Shown here: piece by piece, positions 8,466 through 17,828 of the stretch | Numbering within the stretch: position 1 is the stretch's first letter | How the letters are laid out: each line of letters opens with the position of its first letter | Source: Sphingomonas mucosissima | Lineage (GTDB): Bacteria > Pseudomonadota > Alphaproteobacteria > Sphingomonadales > Sphingomonadaceae | Length of the DNA stretch: 64,000 nucleotides | Assembly (NCBI RefSeq): GCF_002197665.1 | Contig: NZ_NBBJ01000001.1 | Location: forward strand, 1,459,225-1,523,224 | Direction of reading: 5' to 3' | Notes under the pieces: generated by a model | What the model was told of the DNA's origin: nothing | Seen by the model: the letters and a program-made list of their open reading frames with translations, nothing else | The model's database searches: none | Translations under genes and position numbers: made by a program

Positions 8466-10214
8466 ATGCCTTTGCTCGCTCCGCTGGCCCTGATCGCCGC
8501 TGCCGCCGCCCCTGCCCCCGCCGCAACCGCCGCCGACGCTGCCTTTGACGCCATCTGGCAGGCAGAATGGGCTTGGCGCCAGAGTGAAGGGATTGCGGAA
8601 TCCGGACCCGGCGTGGTGGACGATCGTCTTCCTGATGTCTCGGCCGATGCGCATGCGCGCCGGCTGACCTATTGGAAGGGGACGCTGGCGAAGCTCGAAG
8701 CTGTCGATACCAAGAGACTGTCGCCGGATACGCTGATCGATTGGCAAGTCTATCGCGCCCAGATCGCCGCGCAGATCGATGAAGAGCAGTTCCGCGAATG
8801 GGAAAAGCCGCTGAACGGCGATAGCGCCTTCTGGAGCGACCTTCATTATGCCGCTCGGGGCGATTTCGCCGGCGGTGAGAAGGACTATCGCCGCTACCTT
8901 AGCTGGCTGCGCGCCGTGCCGCGCTATCTGGCGCAGCAGACGGATAATATGCGGCTTGGCCTGAAGCGCGGCTTCACGCCACCGGCCGTTATCATGAAGG
9001 GGCGCGACAAGGCGGTTGGGACGATCGCCTCCGCGACCGATCCGACGTCTGTTGTCTATTATCAACCCTTCGCGAAGCTCCCGCCGGCGATGCCTGCCAA
9101 CCGTCGTGAAGCGCTGCAAGCTGAGGCACGCACGATCATCGCCGAGCAGATCGTGCCCGCGCACAAGACGCTGCTGTCGTTCCTGCGCACCGATTACTTC
9201 CCCGGAATGACGGACGAGCTGGGAGCGACGCGCTATGACAATGGCGCGGCATACTACCGCAGCCGGATCCGCGCCTTTACCACGCTGGATATGACGCCCG
9301 ACGCGATTCACGCGCTCGGTCTTGCCGAGATCGCTAAGATCCGCGCCGAGATGGAGCAGGTGAAAAAGGACGCGAAGTTTGCCGGCGATCTGCCGGCGTT
9401 TCTGAAGTTTCTGCGAACCGATCCCCGATTCTACCCGAAAACTGCCGACGAGCTGATGAAGGAAGCCGCATGGCACGCAAAGCGCTTCGACGCGATGGCG
9501 GGCAAGTGGTTCGGCCGGCTGCCGCGGCAGCGGTTCGCGATCATCGAGGTGCCGCCTGATATCGCGCCCTTCTACACCGCCGGGCGCGGCGGGCCCGGTA
9601 CGTACCTCGTCAACACCTACAATCTCTCGTCGCGCCCGCTGTTTCAGCTGCCTGCGCTGACGCTCCACGAAAGCGCGCCGGGACATGCGTTCCAGATGCC
9701 GCTGTCGATCGAGAACACGACGCTGAAGCCGTTCCGGCGCAACAGCTACATCTCTGCCTTTGGCGAAGGGTGGGCGCTCTACACCGAGCGGCTCGGAGAC
9801 GAGATGGAATTCTACCGTACGCCGTATGAGCGGTTCGGTATGCTATCCTACCAAGCGTGGCGCGCGGCGCGGCTGGTGATCGATACCGGCATTCACGCCA
9901 AGGGATGGACGCGCGACCAGGCGCTGCAGTATTTCCGCGAGAACACGGCGCTGAGTGAGCACGAAATCACCACTGAGGTGGATCGTTATATCGGCTGGCC
10001 GGGCCAGGCGCTGAGCTACTATCTGGGCCAGCTTGCGATCCAGCGTGGCCGTGCCAAGGCGGAAAGGGCACTCGGCGAGAAGTTCGACATCCGCAACTTC
10101 CATGACATGGTGCTGAGCCTGGGCAGTGTGCCGCTGCCGGTGCTTGAGGCGCGGGTGAACCGGTTCATCGCCGAGGGCGGGCCGTCACCCTATCTCAAGG
10201 AACTCGCGGAGTGA
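8466..10214 (+). CDS. DUF885 family protein, probable secreted metallopeptidase-like
   Basis: A 582-residue protein of the DUF885 family. It starts with a short Ala/Pro-rich hydrophobic segment that could be a signal peptide (residues 1-25), so a periplasmic place is likely. The family motif HESAPGHAFQ (a variant of HExxPGH) and GEGWALYTERLGDEM are both present in the C-terminal half. These could supply metal ligands, and the family has been proposed to be gluzincin-like peptidases or hydrolases. Length is normal for the family. No clear Shine-Dalgarno precedes the ATG. Substrate unknown. Confidence 0.85.
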   Translation: MPLLAPLALIAAAAAPAPAATAADAAFDAIWQAEWAWRQSEGIAESGPGVVDDRLPDVSADAHARRLTYWKGTLAKLEAVDTKRLSPDTLIDWQVYRAQIAAQIDEEQFREWEKPLNGDSAFWSDLHYAARGDFAGGEKDYRRYLSWLRAVPRYLAQQTDNMRLGLKRGFTPPAVIMKGRDKAVGTIASATDPTSVVYYQPFAKLPPAMPANRREALQAEARTIIAEQIVPAHKTLLSFLRTDYFPGMTDELGATRYDNGAAYYRSRIRAFTTLDMTPDAIHALGLAEIAKIRAEMEQVKKDAKFAGDLPAFLKFLRTDPRFYPKTADELMKEAAWHAKRFDAMAGKWFGRLPRQRFAIIEVPPDIAPFYTAGRGGPGTYLVNTYNLSSRPLFQLPALTLHESAPGHAFQMPLSIENTTLKPFRRNSYISAFGEGWALYTERLGDEMEFYRTPYERFGMLSYQAWRAARLVIDTGIHAKGWTRDQALQYFRENTALSEHEITTEVDRYIGWPGQALSYYLGQLAIQRGRAKAERALGEKFDIRNFHDMVLSLGSVPLPVLEARVNRFIAEGGPSPYLKELAE

Positions 10215-10381
10215 GGCGGAGCCGCGGGCAAGCGCTCACACCGCGCTGAGTTGGTCACAAAAGGTCGGCGCGGACTTCCTCTGGGCTACGCACGCGGCAG
10301 CTTCGGCGCTCGGGCTATGAACAGGTCTGAGCCCAAATGCGACCGAACACAACGCAGTTCATGCGCCCGCGGCCTGAGACG

Positions 10382-11068
10382 CTAAACGGTTGCTATTTTG
10401 TGGCCGTAGCGCAGGCCAGCGGCGACGAAGCCAATCAGTCGCTCTTTAGCGACCGAGAGGTCGTAGACTGCGCAGCCCTTGCTTGTTTTCGTTCCCGCGC
10501 GCCACACGCCAGCAAGCGTGATCGCCAGCGCGCCCGACATGAAATGGCAGCTCCACAAGATGTCCTCGGTTTTGCACGCCGGCTGCGCTTTTTTCAGCAG
10601 CTGAATCAGTCGCAGCATCACCGGGTCGAAATGCATGTCGATCAGCCCCTCGCCTCCGGCGAGCGGCGCGGTGACCCGCGCGCCCAGCTCGCCGAAATGC
10701 CGCCACCCGCGATCATCGCGCAGCCGGGGATCGGGCGCGGCATCTAGGTAGGCGTGTAACACTCCCTCGACCGTCAACTTGCCCGCCTGCTCTTGCTCGT
10801 ACCGTGTAAGGGCGGCCAGCCGTCGCGCGCTCGTGATCGGCGTACGCTGCGTCAACACGGCCTCGAACAAGTCCTGCTTGTCGCGAACATAGTAGCGCAG
10901 CAGCGAACTATGGACGCCTACATGCTCCGCGACATCCTTGAGCATTACTTGCTCAACGCCACGCTGCGAGAAAAGCTCTTCGGCCGCGTCGAGAATACGG
11001 TCCATCGTTGCGTTGTGCTGCTTTGCCATCGGATGAGGCGGCAGCGCACGTCCGTCGCTCTTGGTCAT
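10382..11068 (-). CDS. TetR/AcrR-family regulator
   Basis: A 228-residue repressor-type protein. The N-terminal helix-turn-helix is clear: ATMDRILDAAEELFSQRGVE then KDVAEHVGVHSSLLRYYVRDKQDLFEAVL. The rest is the variable TetR ligand-binding domain. The ATG at 11068 (MTKSDGRALPPH) is used because the longer frame to 11233 is low in family likeness; MAKQHNATM, 13 codons in, is an alternative. It lies 232 bases downstream of the broken TonB receptor gene on the same strand. Palindromes upstream of that receptor gene are candidate operators for it (inference). Confidence 0.85.
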   Translation of the reverse strand: MTKSDGRALPPHPMAKQHNATMDRILDAAEELFSQRGVEQVMLKDVAEHVGVHSSLLRYYVRDKQDLFEAVLTQRTPITSARRLAALTRYEQEQAGKLTVEGVLHAYLDAAPDPRLRDDRGWRHFGELGARVTAPLAGGEGLIDMHFDPVMLRLIQLLKKAQPACKTEDILWSCHFMSGALAITLAGVWRAGTKTSKGCAVYDLSVAKERLIGFVAAGLRYGHKIATV

Positions 11069-11300
11069 GACAGCCCCGTTCACCTGACCCCGCTCGCGGC
11101 GGGGCATTCGTTGACGCACCGGGAACAAGCGCCGAGGTTGCGTCGCGGCGCCCGAAGGTTCGCGCGCACTTCGCCTGTGACATCGGTGGTGGCCGTCGCC
11201 GCTCTGCGCGGCGGCGTCCCTGACCTCGGTCAACAGCCCCGGACAGTTCTCCCGCTGTCGGGATGGCCAGCCCGCCGCAGCGGACCGGCCATCTGTACTT

Positions 11301-14281
11301 TCAGAACTTAAAGCCCGCCGCGATGCCGTAGCGGCGCGGTTCCAGCGTGAAGATGTTGGTGAAAAGGCCTGATGACTGGTCAGTCAGGTACAGGCCGGTG
11401 GTGGCATTGTTGTCGAACAAGTTCTGAACAAAGCCCCGCACGAACCACCGATCGTCCATGCCGTTCAGCTGGATTTGAGCGTTGACCTGCTCATAGCCCT
11501 GAATGCGGTTGATACGGCCGTTGAAGATGTTGCCGTAGCTATCGCCGGTATAGGTCAGGTCGGCGCGCGGTACGAGGCTCATGCCATTGGCGAAGTCAAA
11601 GGTCTTCTGCACGCCGGCCGAGAACTTCACTATCGGTGCCTGGGGCAGCTCGTTGCCCTTCAAGCTGACGCCGATGCCCTCGAGTACCGAGATCGTGCCT
11701 GCGGTGCCGGCCGAGGCGCCGGTCAGCACCGAGCACAGACCAAAGGCGCCGGTCGCCGCGCCAACATTGGCGTCGGCCGGGAAGGCTGCTGGACCCCGCA
11801 GCCCAAGCGCCGAGTTGACGCCGGCTACGAACGCCTGCGCCGCGGCCGATCCACCGGCGTTGGCGCGTACGACGCAGTTCGACCCGTTGCCGATATCCTT
11901 GATGATAACGGTGTTGGGGTTGCCACCCGATACGTCGCGCTGATTGATGAACGGCGCGTCCGAAGTGACCTTGGTGTTCAGGTAGCTTGCGCCGAAATTG
12001 ACGATCCAGCCGGGGCCTGGCCGCACCACCGACTCCAGTTCGACGCCCCAGATATCGGCATCGATGTTATCGTTGATCGAGGTACGCGCAACGATGCGGC
12101 TAAGCTGTAAGCCCTTGTACTTATAATAAAAGCCGGTGAGGTTCAGGGTCAGCTTGCCGTCGGCAAACGTGTTCTTCGATCCAATCTCGAAGGCGTTGAT
12201 GATTTCCGGCTGGAACGCATCCGGTACGGTCAGTTCAGGAACCTGCACCGGAGGGTTGAAACCGCCGGATTTGTAGCCGCGCGAAAACGATGCGTAGAGC
12301 AGGTTGTCGTTGCTGATGCGGTAGTCCACAACCGCACGGCCGGTGATCTCATCAAAGGCTCGGCTGCGGGCTGCGAAGGGCTGGATCCCTGCGATCACCG
12401 GATCGGCATCGTACCTCGCGGCAAGCGGCGCGTCGAACGCGCTGCCTGTTTGCGTATACGGCACGCCAAAGCTGGCGAGCGTCGAGCGCGAACGCACGTA
12501 CTTCTTGTCGTTGTTGTACCGCGCACCGAGGGTGAGCTTCAGGCGTTCGGAGATGTCGAAATAGGTTTCGCCGAAGATGCCGTAGGATTTCAGGCGAAAC
12601 AGATCGGTGTTGCTGCGGAAAAACGGGGTGGCTGAAAATTCCGGTCGCCGGCCGGCTCCCAGCGCACCAAAGGTGCCGAGGATACCGGTGACATAGTCGA
12701 TCGCAAAGGCATTGACGTAGTAATCGCCATCGCGAACCTTTGCGTCGACGTAGATGCCGCCGAGCAGAAAGTTGAACATGCCGTCGAAGTCCGAGGACAC
12801 GATCGCCTCAGCCGACCAGTCACGCGTCTTCTGCACTGAACGATCGTAGGCATTGGGGATCGGCCCACACCTGCTGAACCCGCCGTACACGCCAAGGCCC
12901 GACTTTTCGGGTAGCGAGGTACAAAGGTCACCCTGTGGTCCGTTGGGAATCAATGCGCGTGCGATCGGCTGGAAATAGGCCGCTGGCAGCCCGGGCACCC
13001 CCCCTGCGGCCGCAGCGGCCAGCGTATTGAGAGTCGGCTGGATGAGCGATCGATTGCTGACACCCAGGTTATAATCCTGCGAAGAGTCGACCGACGTTTC
13101 GTGATAGAAGCCGGTCAGCTGCGCCTTGATTGGGCCGAAATTATGCTCGATCCTGCCCTGGACTGTCAGTTCGTCAGTTTCGTAGGTTGGGTTGAACGCA
13201 GTGAACACCTCGCGTGGATCCGTGAGGATCGGGTTGCCGGCGTAAGCATCCTGCCCATAAAGGCTGCCAAGCCCGAAAGCATTGCCGAGCGTCGGGTTTG
13301 CGAAAGCAATCGACAAGAACTCACGGCTGCCTAACGTGCCGCTGAACGTCGAATTGGTATTGGTACGTCCGGCGTCACGCCGATTGTTGAGGCACCCGAG
13401 CACACCGGTCGGATCGGTCTGACAAAGCTGCTTTTGGATGCGCAGCCGATTATCGTCTTCCTTGAAGTACGATGCCAGCAAGTCGATCGAGGTATCGAGT
13501 GACGGCTCCCACCGGATCGAACCACGCACCGAATACATGTTGCGGCCGTCGATGCGGCTGTTGTCGAAGGTGTTGAGCGTATAGCCGTCGCGGTTGAGGT
13601 AAAAACCGGCGAGGCGCACTGCCAGAGTCTCACCTAGCGGCACGTTGATCATCGCCTTGGCGCGGATCGAATCGAAATTGCCGTATTCCGCCTCGCCCGC
13701 AGCGGCAAACTTATCGGTGCGCGGCTTGGCGCTGATGAAGTTGACGACGCCCGACGACGCCGAGCGGCCGAACAACGTGCCCTGCGGCCCGCGCAGACCT
13801 CCACCCGTTCGAGATCGAAATATTCTGTCTCAAAGATGCGGGTGGCGAGCAGCGGCGACCCATTGAGGTGTATGGCGGTCGCGGCGTCACACGAAATGCC
13901 GACGCAAAGGTCGCCGATGCCGCGGATGGTGAAGCTGGCACCCGAGAAATTACCTTTGGAGAAGGTAACGTTGGGGAGCGTCAGTTGGAGATCAGACGCA
14001 TTGTCGATCTGCTGCGCCTCGAGCGCCGCGGCAGAAAAGGCGCTGACCGCGATCGGCACAGCCTGCAGCGTCTGCGCCTGGCGCTGCGCGGTAACGACAA
14101 TATCTGTGCCATAGTCGCTGCTGGATGCATCGCTGCCAGCACCTTGGGGTGCGCCACTGCCTTGTCCCGGCTGCGCTCCCTCAGCAATGGCCGGTTCGGG
14201 CGTGGCCTGTGCCACTGCGACGCCCGGCAGTAGCGCAACCAGCGCCATTGCGGTCGCGCCAAACAGTTCGATTCTACGCAT
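11301..14281 (-). pseudogene. TonB-dependent receptor broken by a one-base frameshift
   Basis: The first part (from ATG 14281) has a signal peptide ending AVAQA, a TonB box (TDIVVTAQRQ) and a plug domain up to FDLERVEV. It then goes out of frame. The second part resumes in another frame with LFGRSASSGVVNFISAKP and runs to a normal barrel end, YGIAAGFKF. At the junction the DNA reads GAGGTCTGCGCGGGCCG. Adding one C after GAGGTC restores the family sequence VEVLRGPQGTLFGR exactly. The missing base lies at 13795/13796. Corrected length would be about 993 residues. The receptor would import an unknown ligand. The lesion is either real or an assembly error; the rest of the gene is intact. Confidence 0.85.
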
Positions 14282-14354
14282 CGAGATCCTCCCCTAAGGC
14301 CCGCGCCGGCTTGAGCCGGTCTGCGGTATGTTCGCTTGCAGACAAATGCTGCGC

Positions 14355-14367
14355 GTGAAAATTTCAC
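14355..14367. promoter_or_regulatory. Palindrome next to a -35-like element, TonB receptor promoter region
   Basis: GTGAAAATTTCAC is a perfect inverted repeat with 6-base arms around one central A. On the minus strand it directly follows TTGACG (14374-14369), a good -35 element, so a bound protein here would block the promoter of the receptor gene that starts at 14281. Confidence 0.4.
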
Positions 14368-14394
14368 TCGTCAAGCAACCTACGCATCATTGTA

Positions 14395-14414
14395 ATACGT
14401 TACTAATAACGTAT
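14395..14414. promoter_or_regulatory. 20-bp palindrome, candidate TetR operator
   Basis: ATACGTTACTAATAACGTAT has perfect 8-base arms and a 4-base centre. Length and symmetry fit an operator for a TetR dimer. It lies 113 bases upstream of the TonB receptor start, in locally AT-rich DNA, and a TetR gene sits just beyond that receptor gene. Confidence 0.5.
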
Positions 14415-14419
14415 CGGAT

Positions 14420-15200
14420 CGTACCGTAATTTTGCAGTATTGCTTGGACCGGAAGAGTTGATCGCGAGCAGCACTTGAAGCATCATTGTGCGAGCATTCT
14501 GGGTCATCGCCTCCCCCGGCCGAGCTTAACGTAGCGGCGCCTTCTGCGTCGCTGCGGACATCATGTCGATTGTTGGCGATGGTGGCTGCGCCGCAGACCA
14601 AATCAGTCCGTACAGTTCATGCTCTCGCCGCCCCGCGCGGCGCCAACTGGCGTCGCTGGAGAATGACGCCCTAGCAACTGCTTATGCTTCTGAAGCCGAG
14701 GCATGGCCGATTCGGCAGGATGGTAATCTGCCATCGCGGCCGCCTTTAGCGTCCGTCGCTCGAAGCGGCCGAGCGGCGCAGGCAAGTTCAGGCGGCCCAA
14801 AGTGACTATGGCGGCGTCCGATTCCCGGCAGCACGTTCAATAACGGTGATCCTGTCGCGGTCCTGTGCTTCGGCAAGAACGGGCGCTTCTGCATGTGACA
14901 GCCCTGCCGGCGATGCTGTGATGCCTTGCGCGGACAGTCAGCTCGGCGGCACGCACGAGAACGAAGCTGGGCGGCAACGCTGCGGATTCGCTTTCATGGC
15001 GCCACGGCTCTAGCCAGAGATAAGAAGGATACATGCTCGCAGTCGAGGTCTGCGCCCGGCTGGAGTTTGCGGGTGGCACTCGCGGATAGCCAGCCAGCAT
15101 GAATGGCAGGGCTGACCCATACCGCGCACCGGACAACTAAAGTTCGCGTCTAGCTTAAAGAGGGGGACGCTCGCTAGGGTCCGCCGGAAAGTACCGCCAC
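14420..15200. other. Non-coding stretch of about 780 bases
   Basis: Several short frames exist on both strands (for example 14837-15136 minus), but none shows a domain, a convincing ribosome site or family likeness. I see no repeats, tRNA or mobile element. It could hold decayed sequence. Confidence 0.4.
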
Positions 15201-15230
15201 AAAGAAAAAGGGGCGGCTCTCGCCACCCCT
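15201..15230 (-). terminator. Rho-independent terminator after tRNA-Arg
   Basis: On the minus strand AGGGGTGGC, loop GAGA, GCCGCCCCT form a 9-pair stem with one G-U wobble. It is followed at once by TTTTCTTT. It sits 31 bases past the 3' end of the tRNA-Arg gene. Confidence 0.85.
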
Positions 15231-15260
15231 ATATCCTCTTCTTTTCCCTCAGGAAAAGAA

Positions 15261-15337
15261 TGGCGCGCCCGGAACGATTCGAACGTCCGACCCTCAGATT
15301 CGTAGTCTGATGCTCTATCCAGCTGAGCTACGGGCGC
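15261..15337 (-). tRNA. tRNA-Arg (anticodon ACG)
   Basis: The minus strand folds as a cloverleaf: acceptor GCGCCCG paired with CGGGCGC, D arm AGCTCAGCTGGATAGAGC, anticodon arm CAGACTACGAATCTG with loop CTACGAA (anticodon ACG), and T arm with GTTCGAATC. Discriminator base is G and the CCA end is encoded. Length is 77 bases. The ACG anticodon would need TadA to convert A34 to inosine. Confidence 0.97.
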
Positions 15338-15418
15338 GTTGGAGTGGCGCTGATATAAGCGACTTTCGGATTGCGCAAGGGCGTTGCGGGCTACTTTGTG
15401 AAAAAGTAAGCACGAGCC

Positions 15419-15922
15419 ATGTTTTTGCGCGCTTTCCTCCCACCGCTGATCCCGGGATTGTTGATCACAGGGTGCACCGCTCCCGCGAGTTACCCCTCCC
15501 TGCTGCCCCGGGTCACCGAATCACGGAGCTGGGAGGAGCCAGTCATCGCTGCTCCGGCGCCGGATGTAGCCGATCCCGCGCTAGACGCGAAAATAGCTGA
15601 TGCCATGAAGATATTGGAGGAGCGCGCCGCTGCTTTCGACGCGGCTGGCGCTCGGGGGGAGCGGCTGGTGGCTTCGGCGAGAGGCACTGCCGCAGGAAGT
15701 GAAGCGTGGCTAAACGCGCAGGTGGCTTTGGCCGAACTGGACGCGCTGCGTTCGTCGACATCGGAAATCGCGCTCACTCTCGATGATCTGGCGAGCGAAC
15801 GCGCGCTGTCCTTGGCGCCCGAATATCAGCCGCTCACCACAGCCGCCGATCGGGTCCGCGCCGCTATGAAGCGCCAAGCGGAGCGGATCGCGACCCTACA
15901 AGCCCGGCTCGCGCCAGCGTAG
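15419..15922 (+). CDS. Putative lipoprotein of unknown function
   Basis: A 167-residue protein with a lipoprotein signal peptide: a short basic start, a hydrophobic core and the lipobox ITGC with Cys19 as the likely lipidated residue. The mature part is Ala/Glu/Arg-rich and probably alpha-helical (LDAKIADAMKILEERAAAF and later LKR-type helices), which suggests a coiled coil. No family is recognised. It converges with the DUF2141 gene, with ten bases between stops. Confidence 0.65.
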   Translation: MFLRAFLPPLIPGLLITGCTAPASYPSLLPRVTESRSWEEPVIAAPAPDVADPALDAKIADAMKILEERAAAFDAAGARGERLVASARGTAAGSEAWLNAQVALAELDALRSSTSEIALTLDDLASERALSLAPEYQPLTTAADRVRAAMKRQAERIATLQARLAPA

Positions 15923-15931
15923 GCACGGCGC

Positions 15932-16447
15932 CTATGATACAGGCCGCAAAGCGCCATTCTGCAAGTACATGACGGTCACATTGATCTCGGTCACCCCGTT
16001 CCCGACCCGCACTGCGGTCACCGTGGGCGAAGGCTTGCGCCCGAGAATAAAGTCGATGAGCGTCACCTTCGGATCGCCAGATGCGCCTCCGCCATCGGAG
16101 CGATCCGTCTTTCCATTGCCGCTGACATCGTGGCGAAGGTCGACGGCATAGGTGCCGGGCGCGGAGACGGGCATGCACACGCGAACCGGGCCACTCGCAG
16201 GCGCTGGCACTTCGACCCGGGTCAGCCACCTCTTCTTCTCGAACCACGTCGACGTTGCACCACCGAACGTCCGCACACGTACGTTGCCGGTTCGAGCCTT
16301 CATGCCAACGACGGTGACCAGGATTGCGGGGGCATTCCCGGCGCTGCAACGAGACGCATAGGGGCCGAGGATTGCGCCCCCGCCCTGTGCCGCAGCGGGG
16401 GCGGCGAGCAAGGAGGCAGCAACAGCGATAAGCGGCAAAGTCTTCAT
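15932..16447 (-). CDS. DUF2141 domain protein, exported
   Basis: A 171-residue protein with a cleavable-looking signal peptide (MKTLPLIAVAASLLAAPAAAQ). The mature part matches the DUF2141 pattern: GMKARTGNVRVRTFGG, then VRVCMPVSAPGTYAVDLRHDVSGNGKTDRS, where the GTYAV...HD.NGNGK.D string is the family core. Likely periplasmic. Function of the family is not known. The acidic DVSGNGKTD loop resembles a calcium-binding loop, but this is only a guess. Confidence 0.75.
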   Translation of the reverse strand: MKTLPLIAVAASLLAAPAAAQGGGAILGPYASRCSAGNAPAILVTVVGMKARTGNVRVRTFGGATSTWFEKKRWLTRVEVPAPASGPVRVCMPVSAPGTYAVDLRHDVSGNGKTDRSDGGGASGDPKVTLIDFILGRKPSPTVTAVRVGNGVTEINVTVMYLQNGALRPVS

Positions 16448-16577
16448 AACTCGTGATTTTACACGAGCAGATGGCGCAACCGTGGCAATTCGTCGGCGAA
16501 ACCGGACAGGAGCCGATGATCCGTCGGGATGATACTCACTCGCCCAACGGTGATGATCGAAGTTGGGCCGGCAATCA

Positions 16578-16653
16578 TGGTGGGCGCTGACGGGTTCGAA
16601 CCGCCGACCTACTCGGTGTAAACGAGCCGCTCTACCAGCTGAGCTAAGCGCCC
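16578..16653 (-). tRNA. tRNA-Val (anticodon TAC)
   Basis: The minus strand gives a full cloverleaf: acceptor GGGCGCT paired with AGCGCCC, D arm TAGCTCAGCTGGTAGAGC, anticodon arm with loop TTTACAC (anticodon TAC), and T arm CGGGTTCGAACCG as seen on the plus strand. The CCA end is encoded (TGG at 16578-16580 on the plus strand). Length is 76 bases. Confidence 0.97.
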
Positions 16654-16755
16654 CCTTTCGGGTGGAAGCCCCTTAAGCGCCTCGCGGGGCTTACACAAGA
16701 CCGGTGCTGCGCAACGCTCTGCTGGTCCGCGGACGCGCCAGGGCACAACGGTTCT

Positions 16756-17703
16756 TCAGACCACCGGCAGACCCAGCGCTCGTGCCATCGAGGCATAGCG
16801 GCGCATCGCATCAAGCCCGCGGTCCGTCAGGGACATGAAGGCGCGCCTGCGATCGAAAGGATCGGGCCGCCGCTCGAACAAGCCGGCTTCCGTCAAACGG
16901 GCGATCCAGCGCAGCGCCGTCGTCGGCGCCACGGCAGCGGCGATGCACAGACTGGATACCGAAACATGAGCCCGCTCCAGGTGCGCGGCATAAAGGTCCA
17001 GCATCATGTCCCACGCAGGATCTTCGAACAGGCCCGGCCCGACGTAACGATCCCGGAGACGACGAGCGCGGACGATCTGCCGGATGTCAGCCGCCGTGAT
17101 CGGATGCTCCCCGCCCGGCTCCGACGAAAAGTCCAGCCCAGCTTCCGCGACCAGTGCAGCACGCGGCGCCTCTTCGTGTTTCGACAGTCGCGCGAGCACG
17201 TCCGCGATTCGCGCAACTTCGGCATTCAGCTTTGCTAGTCGCGCCGCTTCATTTTCGCTGATGCGATCATGCAGCGTGAGGTCCGAGACGCCCTGTGCGG
17301 CCGCGATGGCTCCGATCCAGTCCGATGGGGCGGGATCGCAGAGGATCTGATGGCGCGACATCATCAATCCGGCAGCGGTGATGTCGATCTGCTCCGAAGC
17401 GATGGCTACAACCATGGGCAGATCTCGACCCGCTGCCAACCCGTCGAGCCGGGACAGCGACCGTGCCAGTTCGTCTTCGGACACAAGGCGCGCGTCGACC
17501 AGGAGCAGTGGGCGCGACGCCATGCCGGCAATCCGCTGCACGGCATCTCCGAACGGAGCCGAGGTGACGATGCGTCCGCCAGCAAGGGCAACCGCAGCGG
17601 CCGCCCCAGCCCCGCCGATTTCTTCCTCTCCGCCCTCGTTGATCAGCACGGCATCGAACCGTGAGCTCAGCTGAGCTTGATATTCTTCTTCAATCAAATG
17701 CAT
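16756..17703 (-). CDS. MarR-like winged-helix regulator with pseudo-receiver N-terminus
   Basis: A 315-residue protein. The C-terminal ~110 residues form a MarR-like winged helix: LCIAAAVAPTTALRWIARLTEAGLFERRPDPFDRRRAFMSLTDRG, with the wing motif DRRR. The N-terminal ~130 residues resemble a response-regulator fold by hydrophobic pattern (VLINE, RPLLLVDARLVSEDELARSL, LPMVVAIAS) but lack a clear phosphorylation set. The middle is a charged helix. GGAG before the ATG at 17703 supports the start. Its targets are unknown; it stands alone between a tRNA gene and the transhydrogenase operon. Confidence 0.7.
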   Translation of the reverse strand: MHLIEEEYQAQLSSRFDAVLINEGGEEEIGGAGAAAAVALAGGRIVTSAPFGDAVQRIAGMASRPLLLVDARLVSEDELARSLSRLDGLAAGRDLPMVVAIASEQIDITAAGLMMSRHQILCDPAPSDWIGAIAAAQGVSDLTLHDRISENEAARLAKLNAEVARIADVLARLSKHEEAPRAALVAEAGLDFSSEPGGEHPITAADIRQIVRARRLRDRYVGPGLFEDPAWDMMLDLYAAHLERAHVSVSSLCIAAAVAPTTALRWIARLTEAGLFERRPDPFDRRRAFMSLTDRGLDAMRRYASMARALGLPVV

Positions 17704-17828
17704 GCGTCACTCCGATCCGTGATCGAACCCAAGTGTTTCCCGTTAGCGGCCGATGGATTGTCTAACATCCGAAATGGCACGGTATACATGCTAAATTGTC
17801 TTTCACATCCAATTCGGATCGACGCGCA

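Noticed and set aside
8397..9686. 429-codon minus-strand frame opposite the DUF885 gene
   Set aside because: Arg-rich shadow of a well-supported gene, no domain seen.
14837..15136. 99-codon minus-strand frame in the long gap before tRNA-Arg
   Set aside because: No start signal, no domain, skewed composition.
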